A stretch of DNA of 64,000 nucleotides from assembly GCA_009823505.1 (NCBI GenBank), contig VZQC01005904.1, positions 7,794-71,793 on the forward strand, read 5' to 3'. This DNA comes from Rhizomys pruinosus (Eukaryota; Chordata; Mammalia; Rodentia; Spalacidae). The notes beneath the pieces are model-generated. The model was not told the origin of the DNA. It searched no databases and worked only from the letters and a program-made list of their open reading frames with translations. Made by a program: the position numbers and the translations under genes. Within the stretch, counting starts at the first letter, position 1. Each line of letters starts with the position of its first letter. Shown one piece after another: positions 13,304 to 25,285 of this stretch.

Positions 13304-14469
13304 GGTCTACACCATTATTATTATAAAGGAAGTTTGTGTCCTGGGATATTTTTTTTAACTTCATGGACACAAATGAGTTTAGTAGCAGCTAGTAAGGGCT
13401 TCTGCTTCCAGATAGAATATGGAAGAAAGCAGAGAGAACTTTGCTCTCAAGTTAACAAGCTGCAGAATCTGGACAAGGTGAAAGTTTTACAGGGTGACTG
13501 AGCAGCACTACATTTAAGGAAGAATTGATGGAATAACTTCAGAAAGAAATTAGATCTGGGGTTAGCCACAAATCCTGGCAGCTTCAGACCTGGGGTAAGT
13601 GACTGTCTAGAGTGCAGACAGACAGAAGTGTGTGCCTATCAAACAGGAGAGAGTGTGAAGGCTAGAAATGGGAAAACCTGAAGCACAGAAATAAATATTT
13701 ACACAGTGCTTCCACTATGCCAGGTATTAAAAGTCATCTATCGATGACTTAAATCATGGGGAGAATTTCCACAGCTTATGTGCAAATACTACAGCATGCT
13801 ATTTGAGAGACTCGAACATCCACAGATTGGGTGTCTGGAGGTAGGTGTCAGGGGTCTTGGAAGCACCACCTCTCACAGACACTAAAGAGATGACTGTACT
13901 GATTTCTAGTAGTTCATGGGGTTTTTGTCCTTGAAGAAATTTTTTTTAGTCAATCAAATCAGCATTTATTCAAGACTTGGTACTTTAAGATACAAGGTTA
14001 TAAATAATTATATAGCAATCTCTCCTTTGGGTATGCACGGCTTCCATTTCTGTTCCATTTGATGTTCATGTTTATTTTAAAAGCAAAAGCAAACAAGGAA
14101 AAAACAGCTCTTTGTAATATAACTTTTACCCTGACATGTAGCTCAGTAGAGTTATTTTTCTTTTTCCAACAAAGACATTTTGAATCAGGTTTAAAATATG
14201 TACATAAAAAGAATGTTGATATTTTGGGTTATTTTTCTGTTAAAGGAATGTAAATACACATAAGACAAATCAAAGTTATATGTATGCTTATAGAATATTT
14301 GTATATATATTATTTTTTTGGTTTTGTTTTACAAATATTTCTTTAATCCAGCATAAGGTTTTAAGGTAAAATGAACAACACAAGCACACGGTAATTTCTC
14401 ATACTCGAACAAAACTGACTGACTCATTTTTGGTAAACTGCTACTTACTGTCATGAATAAGGCCTTGAA

Positions 14470-14703
14470 GAAATTTTTAAAATTTTTATTTATTTTTAGT
14501 TTATGTGTACAAGTGCTTTGCCTATATGTATCTAAGTGCACAAATATGTGTCTAGTTACCCACAAAGGTCAGAAGAGGGACTGGGATCCCTGGGAACTGG
14601 AGTTGAAGATGGGTGTTAGCTAACATGTACGTGCTGGGCCCTAAACCCAGGTTCTATGAAAAAGCAGCAAGTGCTCTTAAGCCCTGAGCCATCTCTCCAC
14701 CCC
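14470..14703 (-). mobile_element. Older B2 SINE
   Basis: Antisense copy with single GGGAACTGGAGTTGAAGATG block; TTGAAGAAATTTTT repeated on both sides (14464 and 14704) is the target duplication. Confidence 0.93.
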
Positions 14704-15186
14704 CTTGAAGAAATTTTTGTGACTAACAGTCACTCCCTTTTGGTTATGGTTGTCAAACTAAACTATCAATTGATTAAAATACCATATTATTTTGTATTAT
14801 AAGACGTGAAACTAATGTTGCAGCTTTATTGCAACCACCTAATTGAATATTCTTTCTCAATTTGTGTAAACGCCTTTGTCTGTAGAAAATGCTACCAAGA
14901 GCACTACTGTGGTTACTTTAATTCCATTGCCAATACTTTCATATGGTTTCCTGTATTCTAAAGGGAAAGCTGTGTGCACTTGACTTCTTTTGAAACCTTT
15001 CGTCTTATGAATCAGTGGCTGTTTGAATAAATGTCAGAAACTCTTATTAAGTGGTTAAAGTTGATAACTTTGTGTCAGCATTCTTGTTTTAGGTAATGAT
15101 GATTAAGCAGACTTAGAAAAGGAAATGCCACATCATAAATAAATGGTATTTATTTCTAACTAGAAATTACATGATAAACATCACAG

Positions 15187-15265
15187 TAGGGCTGGGGATG
15201 TAGTTCAGGAGTAGAGTGTTAACCTGGCATGTGTGAGGTCCTGGGTTCAATACTGTGGATCAGAA
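15187..15265 (+). mobile_element. ID element
   Basis: GGGGATGTAGTTCAGGAGTA through GTCCTGGGTTCAATAC, the tRNA-Ala-like ID head, with a (GAT)n tail. Confidence 0.85.
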
Positions 15266-15266
15266 G

Positions 15267-15309
<43 letters not shown>

Positions 15310-15310
15310 A
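15267..15310. repeat. (GAT)n microsatellite at the tail of an ID element
   Basis: About 14 GAT units followed by ACAATAATAATAA, grown from the ID element tail. Confidence 0.95.
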
Positions 15311-15433
15311 CAATAATAATAATTTCCCCCTTTTCAATTTTCATGTGTGTGTATGGCATGTATACATGTTTTGACATGTGTATGGTCACACATGAGTGTA
15401 GAGACCCAAGGTTAATGTTAAGAATCATCTTCC

Positions 15434-15687
15434 TGGCTGGAGAGATGGCCTAGCGGTTAAGAGCTCTGACCGCTCTTGCATAGGACCCGGGTTCGATCCC
15501 CAGCACCCACATGGCAGCCGAGAGCCGTCTGAAACTCCAATTCCAGGAGAACTCCAGTTCCAGGGGAGTCCGACACCCTCTTCTGACCTCTGCGGCGTTG
15601 CATGTCACGGGTGCACAGACTTGCATGCAGACAGTACATTCATACACATACGGAAATAAATAAAATTTAAAAAAAATTAAAAAAAAA
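15434..15687 (+). mobile_element. Young B2 SINE, T subtype
   Basis: Full-length sense copy with A-rich tail; perfect 13-bp target duplication AGAATCATCTTCC at 15421-15433 and 15688-15700. Confidence 0.97.
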
Positions 15688-16098
15688 AGAATCATCTTCC
15701 ATTGGCCACTTTTCTACATTATTCATTGAGGCAGGATCTCTCAATCAAACCCAGAGTTCAAAGATAGCTTGCTATCCAGCTTGCTCTTGGAATCCCTCCT
15801 CTGGCTTCTGAGGCTGAAATTATAGGTGGGCCTCATGACCACCCAGCATTTATGTGGATTCTGAGAATTCGAACTCCATCCTCACCTTTGGGGGACATAC
15901 ACTTTCATCACTGAGCCATCTCCCCAGTCCAGTGATAATAATATTTATATACCCAATCTATGGGAGAATCACTTAATCTTAGAAGATAAGGAATGTATCA
16001 TGCTTGGAATGAAAACGTTGAAGTTCAAAGTTTACCCCTTCACTGAAATGGGGATTTTCAGGAATTCTTAGCACATACTTGAATGATGTACTGTAAAT

Positions 16099-16238
16099 TT
16101 TTTTTTTTTTTTTGGTCTTTTTGACACAGGGTCTCCCTGTAGCTCTGGCTATCCTGGAACTCGCTATGTAGACCAGGCTGGCCTTGAACTCTGCTTCCAA
16201 AGTGCTAGGATTAAAGGCATGCACCACTATGCCTGGCT
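16099..16238 (-). mobile_element. B1 SINE
   Basis: Antisense B1 with a 15-T run; lacks about 15 bases in its middle. Flanks TGTACTGTAAATTTTT / TGTACTATAAATTTTT form the target duplication. Confidence 0.95.
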
Positions 16239-16852
16239 GTACTATAAATTTTTAAGGTAAATGTATCTCTCCTCAAATTCCTTAGTTAGCTTAAATGAAG
16301 GGATATCACTGCTTTGGGGTTAGGAAGGGAACGTCTCCAATTTAACATTTCAGATTATGTCAGGTATTTTTATCAGCTGAAAACTTGACTGAGATAAACT
16401 AGAACTTAAATTGATGCAAAGGACATGTAATCTGGAAACCTCATTGACCAGAACCACAGAATTTTGTTTTGTGTTATGGAACTTGGAGAACTAAAGAGGA
16501 AACCATGAGATCACACATGTCCTTGAAATTTTAGCAAGCTAAAGACTGACCCTGCCATGAGAAATGGAACTGTTTCCAGGGGAAACAGACCTAGTGGCTT
16601 CTCTCTGGGTGGGTAAGCAAGTCAGAGCGAGAATCATAGCATCACACAGATGTAAGGGTAGGATTCACACAAATACATTGGCTATGTTTACCGTTATGTT
16701 GACCACTGGTCATATAGTGGATAAGGTGGCAAATTAGCTGTCACAAACCTATGTCTCTCAGACAGTGTGTGTCTTTATAAAGGCTAAGCAACTTATATTA
16801 GTTACTTTTGTTATTTCTGTAACCAAATGCTTAAGAGACAATTAAAGGGAAA

Positions 16853-17858
16853 AACTATTGACTTTGGCTCACAATGTGTGGATACAGTTCATCATGACAG
16901 AGAAGGCCTGGAGACAGGGGCTTGCTCACAGTGCGTGGCTATAGTTCACCATGGTATAGAAATCATGGAGGCGGGGGCTTGCTCACAGTGTGTGGATACA
17001 GTTTAACATTGTAGAGAAGGGATGGAGGCGGGGCTTGCTCATAGTGTGTGGATACAGTTCACCATAGTATAGAAATCATGGAGGCGGGGGCTTGCTCAAA
17101 GTGTGTGGATACAGTTCACCGTGGTATAGAAATCATGGAGGCAGGGGCTTGCTCACAGTGTGTGGATACAGTTTAACATTGTAAAGAAGGGATGGAGGTG
17201 GGGCTTGCTCAAAGTGTGTGCATACAGTTCATCATAGTATAGAAATCATGGAGGCAGGGGCTTGCTCACAGTGTGTGGATACAGTTCATCATGACAGAGA
17301 AGGCCTGGAGACAGGGGCTTGCTCACAGTGTGAGGATACAGTTCACCATGGTAGAGAGGGCATGGGGGGGCCTTGCTCACAGTGTGTGGATACAGTTTAA
17401 CATTGTAGAGAAGGGATGGAAGCAGGGTTTAACATTGTAGAGAAGCGATGGAGGCAGGGCTTGCTCACAGTGTGTGGATCATTGTAGAGAAGGGATGGAG
17501 ACAGGGGCTTGCTCACAGTGTGTGGATACAGTTTAACATTGTAGAGAAGGGATGGAGGTGGGGCTTGCTCAAAGTGTGTGCATACAGTTCATCATTGTAG
17601 AGAAGGGATGGAGGCAGGGCTTGCTCACAGTGTGTGAATACAGTTCACCATGGTAGAGAGGGCATGGAGGTGGGGGCTTGCTCACAGTGTGTGGATACAG
17701 TTCATCATGGTAGAGAGGGCATGGAGACGGGGGCTTGCTCACAGTGTGTGGATACAGTTCATCATGACAGAGAAGGCCTGGAGACAGGGGCTTGCTCACA
17801 GTGCGTGGCTATAGTTCACCATGGTAGAGAAATCATGGAGACGGGGCCTTGCTAGTGT
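16853..17858. repeat. 56/57-bp tandem array, about 17 units
   Basis: Repeats share GTGTGTGGATACAGTT, then a CACCATGGTA- or AACATTGTAG-type block, then GATGGAGGCGGGGCTTGCTC. Several unit variants alternate, suggesting higher-order duplication of two- or three-unit blocks. The preceding sequence (about 16795-16850, with TTATTTCTGTAACCAAATGC and GACTTTGGCTCACA) resembles the start of the rodent repeat seen at 37222 and 45055, so the array may have grown from an internal piece of that element. Confidence 0.9.
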
Positions 17859-18895
17859 CTTGCAGATCTAGATACTGGCATGTAGCTGGCTTTCTCTCCT
17901 TTCCCCCTTTTATTCAGGCAAACCCTGCCCCCAAGCATGGAATGGTGCCCCCTACATTCAGGGTGAATCCTCTCTGAAAAATTCTCAGACACACACTCAA
18001 AGTGTGTCTCATTAAAGTTTTAGATGTTTCTTCACCTAGTCAAGTTAACAATCAATATCCATTGAGCAATTTTTTCAGGGTGGTAAATATATAGGGAATA
18101 AATCATATCATGGCCTCTGTGCATTCAGTGAGTGTGAAAGTTTTTCAAATGGGAGTACTTGTGGGTTAATTACTGATGGTGGCAGTTTTTATTGACCATG
18201 ATTTGGCAATTTTCATTTCACACTTTGGAAAGGATTTGAACCATTTTGATTTAGATGGTGAGCTGGAGAGACAAACAGGGCCTCTCCCTCAGTACAAAGG
18301 TTCTCCCAACTTCCTGAGGGAGAATCTAGGGAACAAGTGTCTCTCCCTCCACAGAAAGAGAGTACAGCACTTCTAACACCCTAACTGCACATCTCATCAT
18401 GAAAGGCAGATTTTCTGCAGAGCAAAAGCCTTGGTTGTCTGTGGGAAACCTGAGTCTTGTTTCATGGGAGCTAGCTCAGGAACCATTGTGCTGGGTATCC
18501 TCCTGCAGTGCCAACATCATTAGCCCCTATTGGGGAATCTGAGCCATTGTGTTTGGGCAGACTCATGTTAGCCACCCCCGGACACATAATCTGTCCATTC
18601 TGACTTAGGGAAAGTTTATATGTTCATTGTGATGGTAGAGAGATTTCCTCAGTAGACACTCCATGTCCTGCAGGGACCAGAAACACTGAGGTTGTAGAAG
18701 ATGACAGCACAAAGAATAAATAGCACTGTAGAGGAAGACAGCCCTGTACTAAAACACCAGTCGTACCAGTAGAGGCGTGTACATGGACCAAGTGCTAAGT
18801 TTTTATTGAATTTTTTAAATTTCATACAATATGTTTTTATCATATTTAGATCCCCTCCCCATCTGTACCCGTTTTCTACCCCTCACCCAATTTCC

Positions 18896-18940
<45 letters not shown>
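18896..18940. repeat. (GATA)n microsatellite
   Basis: Eleven GATA units. Confidence 0.95.
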
Positions 18941-20150
18941 CCTATCAAATAAAATTTGTGTACCCAAATGCCATTCATCCACTGCAAGCTGAAAGGTCAA
19001 CCTACCAAGATTCTCATCCTTAACCAAGACTCACTGCCCCCCTCCCAGCAGCCATCTGTTACCAATGCTTCCTCAGGTAGGGTTGGAGTTTCTTACTCAC
19101 TTTCTAATGTCTATGCTTGGATTTTGTGTGACTTGAGTTTATGTGGAATTTGTGCATTGTGAATTGCTGTGAATTCATATGAGTAACTGACCAGCTGTCT
19201 GAAGAACTCTGTTTCCTTGTTACCACCTCTTTCTGCCATATCTTCCTCAATGTTCCCTGAGCCTTGGGAGGCAAAGTTTTATATAGATTCAGGGATAAGT
19301 GCTCTGCAGCCTCCTATTCTTTGCACACAGGCCAATTGTGGGTTTCAGTGTTAATCATCATCTATTGCATAAGGGAAGTTCTCTGCAGAGAGTTGAGAGA
19401 TGCATTGATCTATGAGTAAACATAAGTCATTAGGAGTCAGTTTAATACTATATCAATTTAGCAGAATAGTAGTAGTAGGCTTTCTCCTATAGCATGGAAT
19501 CTGTTTAGCCTCAGGTTTCCATGCCTGATGGGATAGTAAATTTTTAAATTTTTGTTTCCTCACTTGTAAAATGAAATGGTCACAAAAGAGCTGTGGTGAG
19601 CACTGATGAACTAGTGTACATAAAGATCTCTATATCCTGGCATGCATCAGTGTGCAGCAGGTATCAGTCTGAGTAGCACAGAGCAGAGCATAGAAAGTTT
19701 GGATTAGAGAGATATGGAAAGTGCTGTGCATTGCTTCACAGCACTGGAGAAAGGTGCTGGAGATGCAGGGCCGCCAAGACACTGGTAGCTGAGTAGGCCC
19801 TTCCGTATCTTGTTACAGCTACCTGTCTAGCTAGCTGGGATGGAATATACCCAACAGCAGTGGATCCTTGCTAAAGGCTGGCATGACAGTCTAATGCTGA
19901 GTGGAGACTGGAGCTAAACACACATGGAGTCACATGAGAAAGGATAAGGGTGTATAAAAGTGGCCAGAGCACCTGCCAAAGTGCCAGTTATATGGCATAG
20001 TAGCAGCAGAGGTGACAGCCCCAAGTAATACAGAAACCTCACTTCATTAATAACTTGAATTCCACATCTTTTAGATAAAAGTATTTGATTATTTAAAGGT
20101 TCTCTTTCCTTTTTGTATGCATATATATGGGCATTTGTATATATGTGTGT

Positions 20151-20152
<2 letters not shown>

Positions 20153-20190
<38 letters not shown>
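20153..20190. repeat. (TA)n microsatellite
   Basis: About 19 TA units flanked by TATATG-rich sequence. Confidence 0.95.
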
Positions 20191-20196
<6 letters not shown>

Positions 20197-20223
20197 GCAT
20201 GTTTATATGTGTGCATATGTGTG

Positions 20224-20505
20224 TGAGTGGGTAGAGAGGACAGAGGTCGATGTTGAGTGACTTCCTCAATTGCTCTCCATGTTTTTTAGTGTGTGGGGGA
20301 CAGAGTCACTGAACTTGGAGCTCACTGCCTAGGCTCAGACTGGCTGTTCCGCAAGCCCCAGGCATCCCCTTCACCTTCCTAGGGCTGAGATCACAGGCAC
20401 TGTACTTGTTGGTTTGGGGTTTTGTTTTCGTAACATGGGTGCAGGGTCTCATGCTTGATGTTAATTAAGCACTTTACCAACTAGGCCATCTCCTCAGACC
20501 TGAAG
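20224..20505 (-). mobile_element. Rodent SINE-like repeat, family not assigned
   Basis: Begins GAGTGGGTAGAGAGGACAGA and ends CAACTAGGCCATCTCCTCAG, the usual antisense layout of B4/RSINE-type repeats. Confidence 0.55.
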
Positions 20506-20518
20506 AGTCCCTTTCTTC

Positions 20519-20727
20519 AATTTTTTTTTATTTTATGGTGTGTGTATGGCCATGTGCACGGATGCATGTATGCAGGAATCAATGCAGGCAAGAAGAGGGC
20601 ATCACATGTCCTGGAGCTGGAATTATAAGTGGTCATGAGCTGCCTGATGTGGGTACTGGGAATAGCACTTGGATCCTCTACGAGAGCAGTAAACACTCTT
20701 AACTGCTAAGCCATCTCTCCAGCTCCG
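20519..20727 (-). mobile_element. Older B2 SINE
   Basis: Antisense copy with GCCATCTCTCCAGCTCC head and no internal duplication. Confidence 0.9.
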
Positions 20728-21639
20728 ATTCCCTTACTTTTATGTTTCTTGCCAAATATCTAGGTTATTCTGAAATCAAGTTGGCTGAACAGTAACAGAC
20801 AAGAAATTACTCAATACTAAAAAAATCCCTTAGACAAGAGTTAGCTGCATAGTGATTCATTTTGAAAATGAGGTGTAATTGCTATCTATTTGTTGTTTTG
20901 ATCAGTATAGCTAAAGTTTTACATTTCTGAGTATTAACCATCAATTGGGTTAATGCCAGTTCTGTGAGGTCACAGCCTGGGCAGTTCTTTGGCTAATGTT
21001 GCTTGTGCTAAATTCCTGAGGTTATAGTCAAGTGGGCACAACAGGACTGAGGGGTGTGAGGTGGCCTCTTGCCAGTATCAGCAGTGGGTGCTGGCTGTTG
21101 GCCAAGGCTCCCTGGCCCTTCTTCACTTGGCCTTCATCCTCCAGCAGGTGAGACTGAATGTCTGTGCAGCAAGTGGTCTCAGGGTCACAGGAGAGAACAA
21201 GAACTGCAAAGCCTCATAGGGCCAAGGCATCAGAATTCACTTTCTCCACATTCCAGAGACAATGAGTCACAAGCCATGCCAGGTTCAAGGGATGAAGAGA
21301 CCCCAGCAAAGGTTGTCTAAGCAGGAAAGGAACTAATCTTGATTAGCCAGTAATCTCCATAGGCATTTCAATTTGCTTTTAATCCAAAGGCCTAGAGCCA
21401 GAAACAGTGGTGGGGCATAGGGAAGAAGCAGGGAACCTTCTGAAGAGAGTACAAGCAGTGGTGGGGTTCTGTTCCCAGTGCACCTTGCAGGTCACACCCT
21501 GCACATTCAGCCTTGAGGCGAGTGTAAACAACAGAGTTCGAGTGGGTGGGAAGCTTAGTGATGGCACTTGCTCGGCCATCCTATTTTTCCAACTGGGGGA
21601 ATGATGATGCTGGAAAAATTAAAAGAAGAGTGAAAGAAA

Positions 21640-23118
21640 GACGACAGTGCAAGTGAGTGAGTGAGGACAACAGTGCAAGTGAGTGAGGACAACAGTGCCA
21701 GTGAGTGAGCGAGGACAACAGTGCAAGTGAGAGAGGACAACAGTGCCAGTGAGTGAGCGAGGACAACAGTGCAAGTGAGTGAGCAAGGACAACAGTGCAA
21801 GTGAGTGAGTGAGGACAACAGTGCAAGTGAGTGAGTGAGGATGACAGTGCAAGTGAGTGAGTGAGGACGACGGTGCAAGTGAGTGAGTGAGGACAACAGT
21901 GCAAGTGAGTGAGTGAGGACAACAGTGCAAGTGAGTGAGGACAACAGTGCAAGTGAGTGAGTGAGGACAACGGTGCAAGTGAGTGAGTGAGGACAACAGT
22001 GCAAGTGAGTGAGGACAACTGAGTGAGTGAGGACAACAGTGCAAGTGAGTGAGTGAGGACAACGGTGCAAGTGAGTGAGTGAGGACAACAGTGCAAGTGA
22101 GTGAGTGAGGACAATGGTGTAAGTGAGTGAGGACAACAGTGCAAGTGAGTGAGTGAGGACAACAGTGCAAGTGAGTGAGGACAACAGTGCAAGTGAGTGA
22201 GTGAGGACAACGGTGCAAGTGAGTGAAGACAACAGTGCAAGTGAGTGAGGACAACAGTGCAAGTGAGAGAGTGAGGACAACGGTGCAAGTGAGTGAGTGA
22301 GGACAACAGTGCAAGTGAGTGAGGACAACAGTGTGAGTGAGGACAACAGTGCAAGTGAGTGAGTGAGGACAACGGTGCAAGTGAGTGAGTGAGGACAACA
22401 GTGCAAGTGAGTGAGTGAGGACAATGGTGCAAGTGAGGACAACGGTGCAAGTAAGTGAGTGAGGACAACAGTGCAAGTGAGTGAGTGAGGACAACGGTGC
22501 AAGTGACTGAGGACAACAGTGCAAGTGAGGACAACAGTGCAAGTGAGTGAGTGAGGACAACGGTGCAAGTGAGTGAGGACAACGGTGCAAGTGAGTGAGC
22601 GAGGACAACGGTGCAAGTGAGTGAGGACAACGGTGCAAGTGAGTGAGCGAGGACAACGGTGCAAGTGAGTGAGCGAGGACAACGGTGCAAGTGAGCGAGC
22701 GAGGACAACGGTGCAAGTGAGCGAGCGAGGACAACGGTGCAAGTGAGCGAGCGAGGACAACGGTGCAAGTGAGCGAGCGAGGACAACGGTGCAAGTGAGC
22801 GAGCGAGGACAACGGTGCAAGTGAGCGAGCGAGGACAACGGTGCAAGTGAGCGAGCGAGGACAACGGTGCAAGTGAGCGAGCGAGGACAACGGTGCAAGT
22901 GAGCGAGCGAGGACAACGGTGCAAGTGAGCGAGCGAGGACAACGGTGCAAGTGAGCGAGCGAGGACAACGGTGCAAGTGAGCGAGCGAGGACAACGGTGC
23001 AAGTGAGAGAGCGAGGACAACGGTGCAAGTGAGCGAGCAAGGACAACGGTGCAAGTGAGCGAGCGAGGACAACGGTGCAAGTGAGTGAGCGAGGACAACA
23101 GTGCAAGTGAGTGAGTGA
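21640..23118. repeat. 26-bp minisatellite array, about 57 units, CpG-rich at its 3' end
   Basis: The unit is a purine-rich 26-mer containing GAGGACAACRGTGCAAGTGA plus GNGAGN spacing, with 22-bp variants lacking one GAGT block. In 21640-22560 most units have TG/CA at three sites where units of 22570-23100 have CG (GCGAGCGAGG and AACGGTG). The right part is highly homogeneous. Because 26 is not a multiple of 3 and no unit makes a stop, all three minus-strand frames are open for more than 500 codons; these are not treated as genes. Confidence 0.95.
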
Positions 23119-23215
23119 AGGAAGCCAAACAGGAAACGAGTCCCCTCCCCAGGTCACACAGTGATGTGTCTACAGGCAGTGCCCAGTGTCTCTTAATAGC
23201 TGAATGTTTCTATTC

Positions 23216-23368
23216 TTTTTTTTTTTTTTTTTTTTTGGACTTTTTGAGACAGGGCTACCTGTATCCTCAGCTGGCCTAGAACTCACTATATAGGCCAGGC
23301 TGGCCTTGAACTCATAGAGATCTGCCTCTCTCCTCTGGGATTAAAAGCATGTGCTACCTTGCCTGGCT
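23216..23368 (-). mobile_element. B1 SINE
   Basis: Antisense B1 with a 20-T run, inserted just downstream of the minisatellite; central part shortened. Confidence 0.93.
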
Positions 23369-23383
23369 CTGCTTCTACTTTAT

Positions 23384-23590
23384 TTTTCAAAGATTTATTT
23401 TTTATTATTTTATACATACGTGCATGCTTGTCATGTGTATGCAGTTGCCTGCAGAAGTCAGAAAAGGGCACCAGATACCCTGGAAGTTACAGGCAGTTGT
23501 GAGCTGCCTGATGTGGGTACTGGGAACCAAACCTATGTCTTGTACAAGAGCATCAAGTGCTCCTATCCTCTGAGGCAACTCTCTAGCCCT
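23384..23590 (-). mobile_element. Older B2 SINE
   Basis: Antisense copy with heavily diverged body and CAACTCTCTAGCCC head. Confidence 0.85.
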
Positions 23591-23949
23591 GCTTCTGCTC
23601 TCTTTAAAGTGAGTCATACTAAACCCCACTCAGTGGCTTTCCCCCTAGTGGATCTCACACTCTTTATGTTTACAGAGCAGTACCATCCATGTTTGCATCT
23701 ACCCCTTAAATTTGTTCATTCTTACTTTTAAAAAGGTACTTCATTTCTATTTTTCATTTGCATAAAGGGATAGACAGGAAGACTCCCCTATACTATGTGA
23801 CATTATTATGCTTATTGTATAGAAGGGTATGTTTGGTAATAAAACTATAATAATACATTGTTTGGTCCCAATTTACTCCATGGTAATAAGAATACTGTAG
23901 TTATAATAATCAGTGCTGTATTTACTATTCAAGTATTTTTTAATTTTCT

Positions 23950-24194
23950 TTATTCAAGTATTTTTTTTAATTTTTGTATGTGTATGAATGTACTGTCTGC
24001 ATGTAGGTCTGTGCACCCATGTTGTGCAATGCCGCGGAGGTCAGAAGAGGGTCTCTGATTCCCCTGGAGCTGGAGTTCTCCAGGAATTGGAGTTACAGAC
24101 GGTTCTTAGCTGCCATGTGGGTGCTGGGGATCGAACCCCGGTCCCTTGCAAGAGCAGTAGGTGCTCTTAACCACTAGGTTATCTCTCCGGCCCA
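23950..24194 (-). mobile_element. Young B2 SINE, A subtype
   Basis: Antisense copy with the internal duplication; flanking TATTCAAGTAT is repeated on both sides (near 23950 and 24195). Confidence 0.95.
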
Positions 24195-24205
24195 TATTCA
24201 AGTAT

Positions 24206-24394
24206 CTTTAAGATTTATTTTTACTTATGTGTATGTGTTTACCCCATGTGTAAGGGTTCCCACGGAGGCCAGAAGAGAGTGACGTATCCTCCAAATCTAG
24301 TTACAAGCCTCCTGATGTAGATGCTGGGAACAGAACCCAGGTCTTCTGCAGGAGCAGTGAACCTTCTTAGCCACCAAGCTTTCTCTCTAGCCCC
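24206..24394 (-). mobile_element. Older B2 SINE
   Basis: Antisense diverged copy directly beside the young B2 at 23950-24194. Confidence 0.85.
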
Positions 24395-25285
24395 TACTTG
24401 AAATTTTTTTTGTGTGTGCTAAGATTGCATTTTTAAAAGATTTTGAAACCTTGCATCAGCTTCGTGATATAGGAGACCTTATGCCCACCTGGCAGTGTAC
24501 ACTGCACCCTTAGGCCTCTCAAGCCCATTATGGTACCCGACCCAGGCCAGGAGTCCAGTTCATAGTGTGTGTTAAAGGTATTATAATTATGAGATAGGGA
24601 GGGATGGATGGAGTGGGGGGCATGACAGGTATCATGAAGGCCCTGTTCTTCCACCCACACATTCTGGGCTTCTATTGCAGTAAGAAAGGAGAAAGTTGAA
24701 AGGAGGGCTTTAGATGAGCTCAGAACTTCAGATTTACAATTAACTTTAGCAGGTGGCAGTCCTTTCCTAGCTAGTTTAGCACTTTTCTCTGGAACAATTA
24801 TGAGGGAAGAAATACTCTTCTTTGCCCCCACTTGGTTCTTTCTTTTTTAAACTCTTCCTTAAATAGAAATTGTCTCTTATAATTTCTACCTCTGACCTTT
24901 AGTTCTATATTTAGCACTAGAAAAACCAAACCCATACAGTCTTTCACAAGCCTTCATTCAAAGTGAGTTTCCCCCACTGGTGAATACATGACAAAAATTG
25001 GTCAAGCTGCTTTAACGCCAACCCAAAGGGAAAACCATCTTGAATAATCACATGACAATACATGGAAAGTTCAGGGGCTGTGAACACCCTTTCATGGTTT
25101 TGAACTGTGTGGTTGAAGACATGAGAGTTGACAGATTAGTCAGGGATTTGTCAAGAGTATTAATTACAGACTTTGAAATCCTGGTCAGTGAAAGTTCATC
25201 TTAGTGCATCTTGCAAATGTGATCAAAGTCTCAGTACTCATTTGATGATGCCTGACCACACTGTTTAAAGAACTTAGAAGTCAAT

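Noticed and set aside
15187..15258. tRNA gene
   Set aside because: The tRNA-like sequence is the head of an ID SINE with a repeat tail, not an intact tRNA.
16853..17858. Regularly spaced repeats as a CRISPR array
   Set aside because: The units are contiguous tandem repeats without unique spacers, in a rodent nuclear genome.
21555..23157. Three overlapping minus-strand ORFs of 505-515 codons as genes
   Set aside because: They are one 26-bp tandem repeat read in three frames; composition is purely repeat-driven and there is no promoter, domain or conserved non-repeat part.
24433..24831. 132-codon minus-strand ORF in non-SINE sequence
   Set aside because: No domain, signal or splice context recognised; within chance length. 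A protein search of this translation would settle it.
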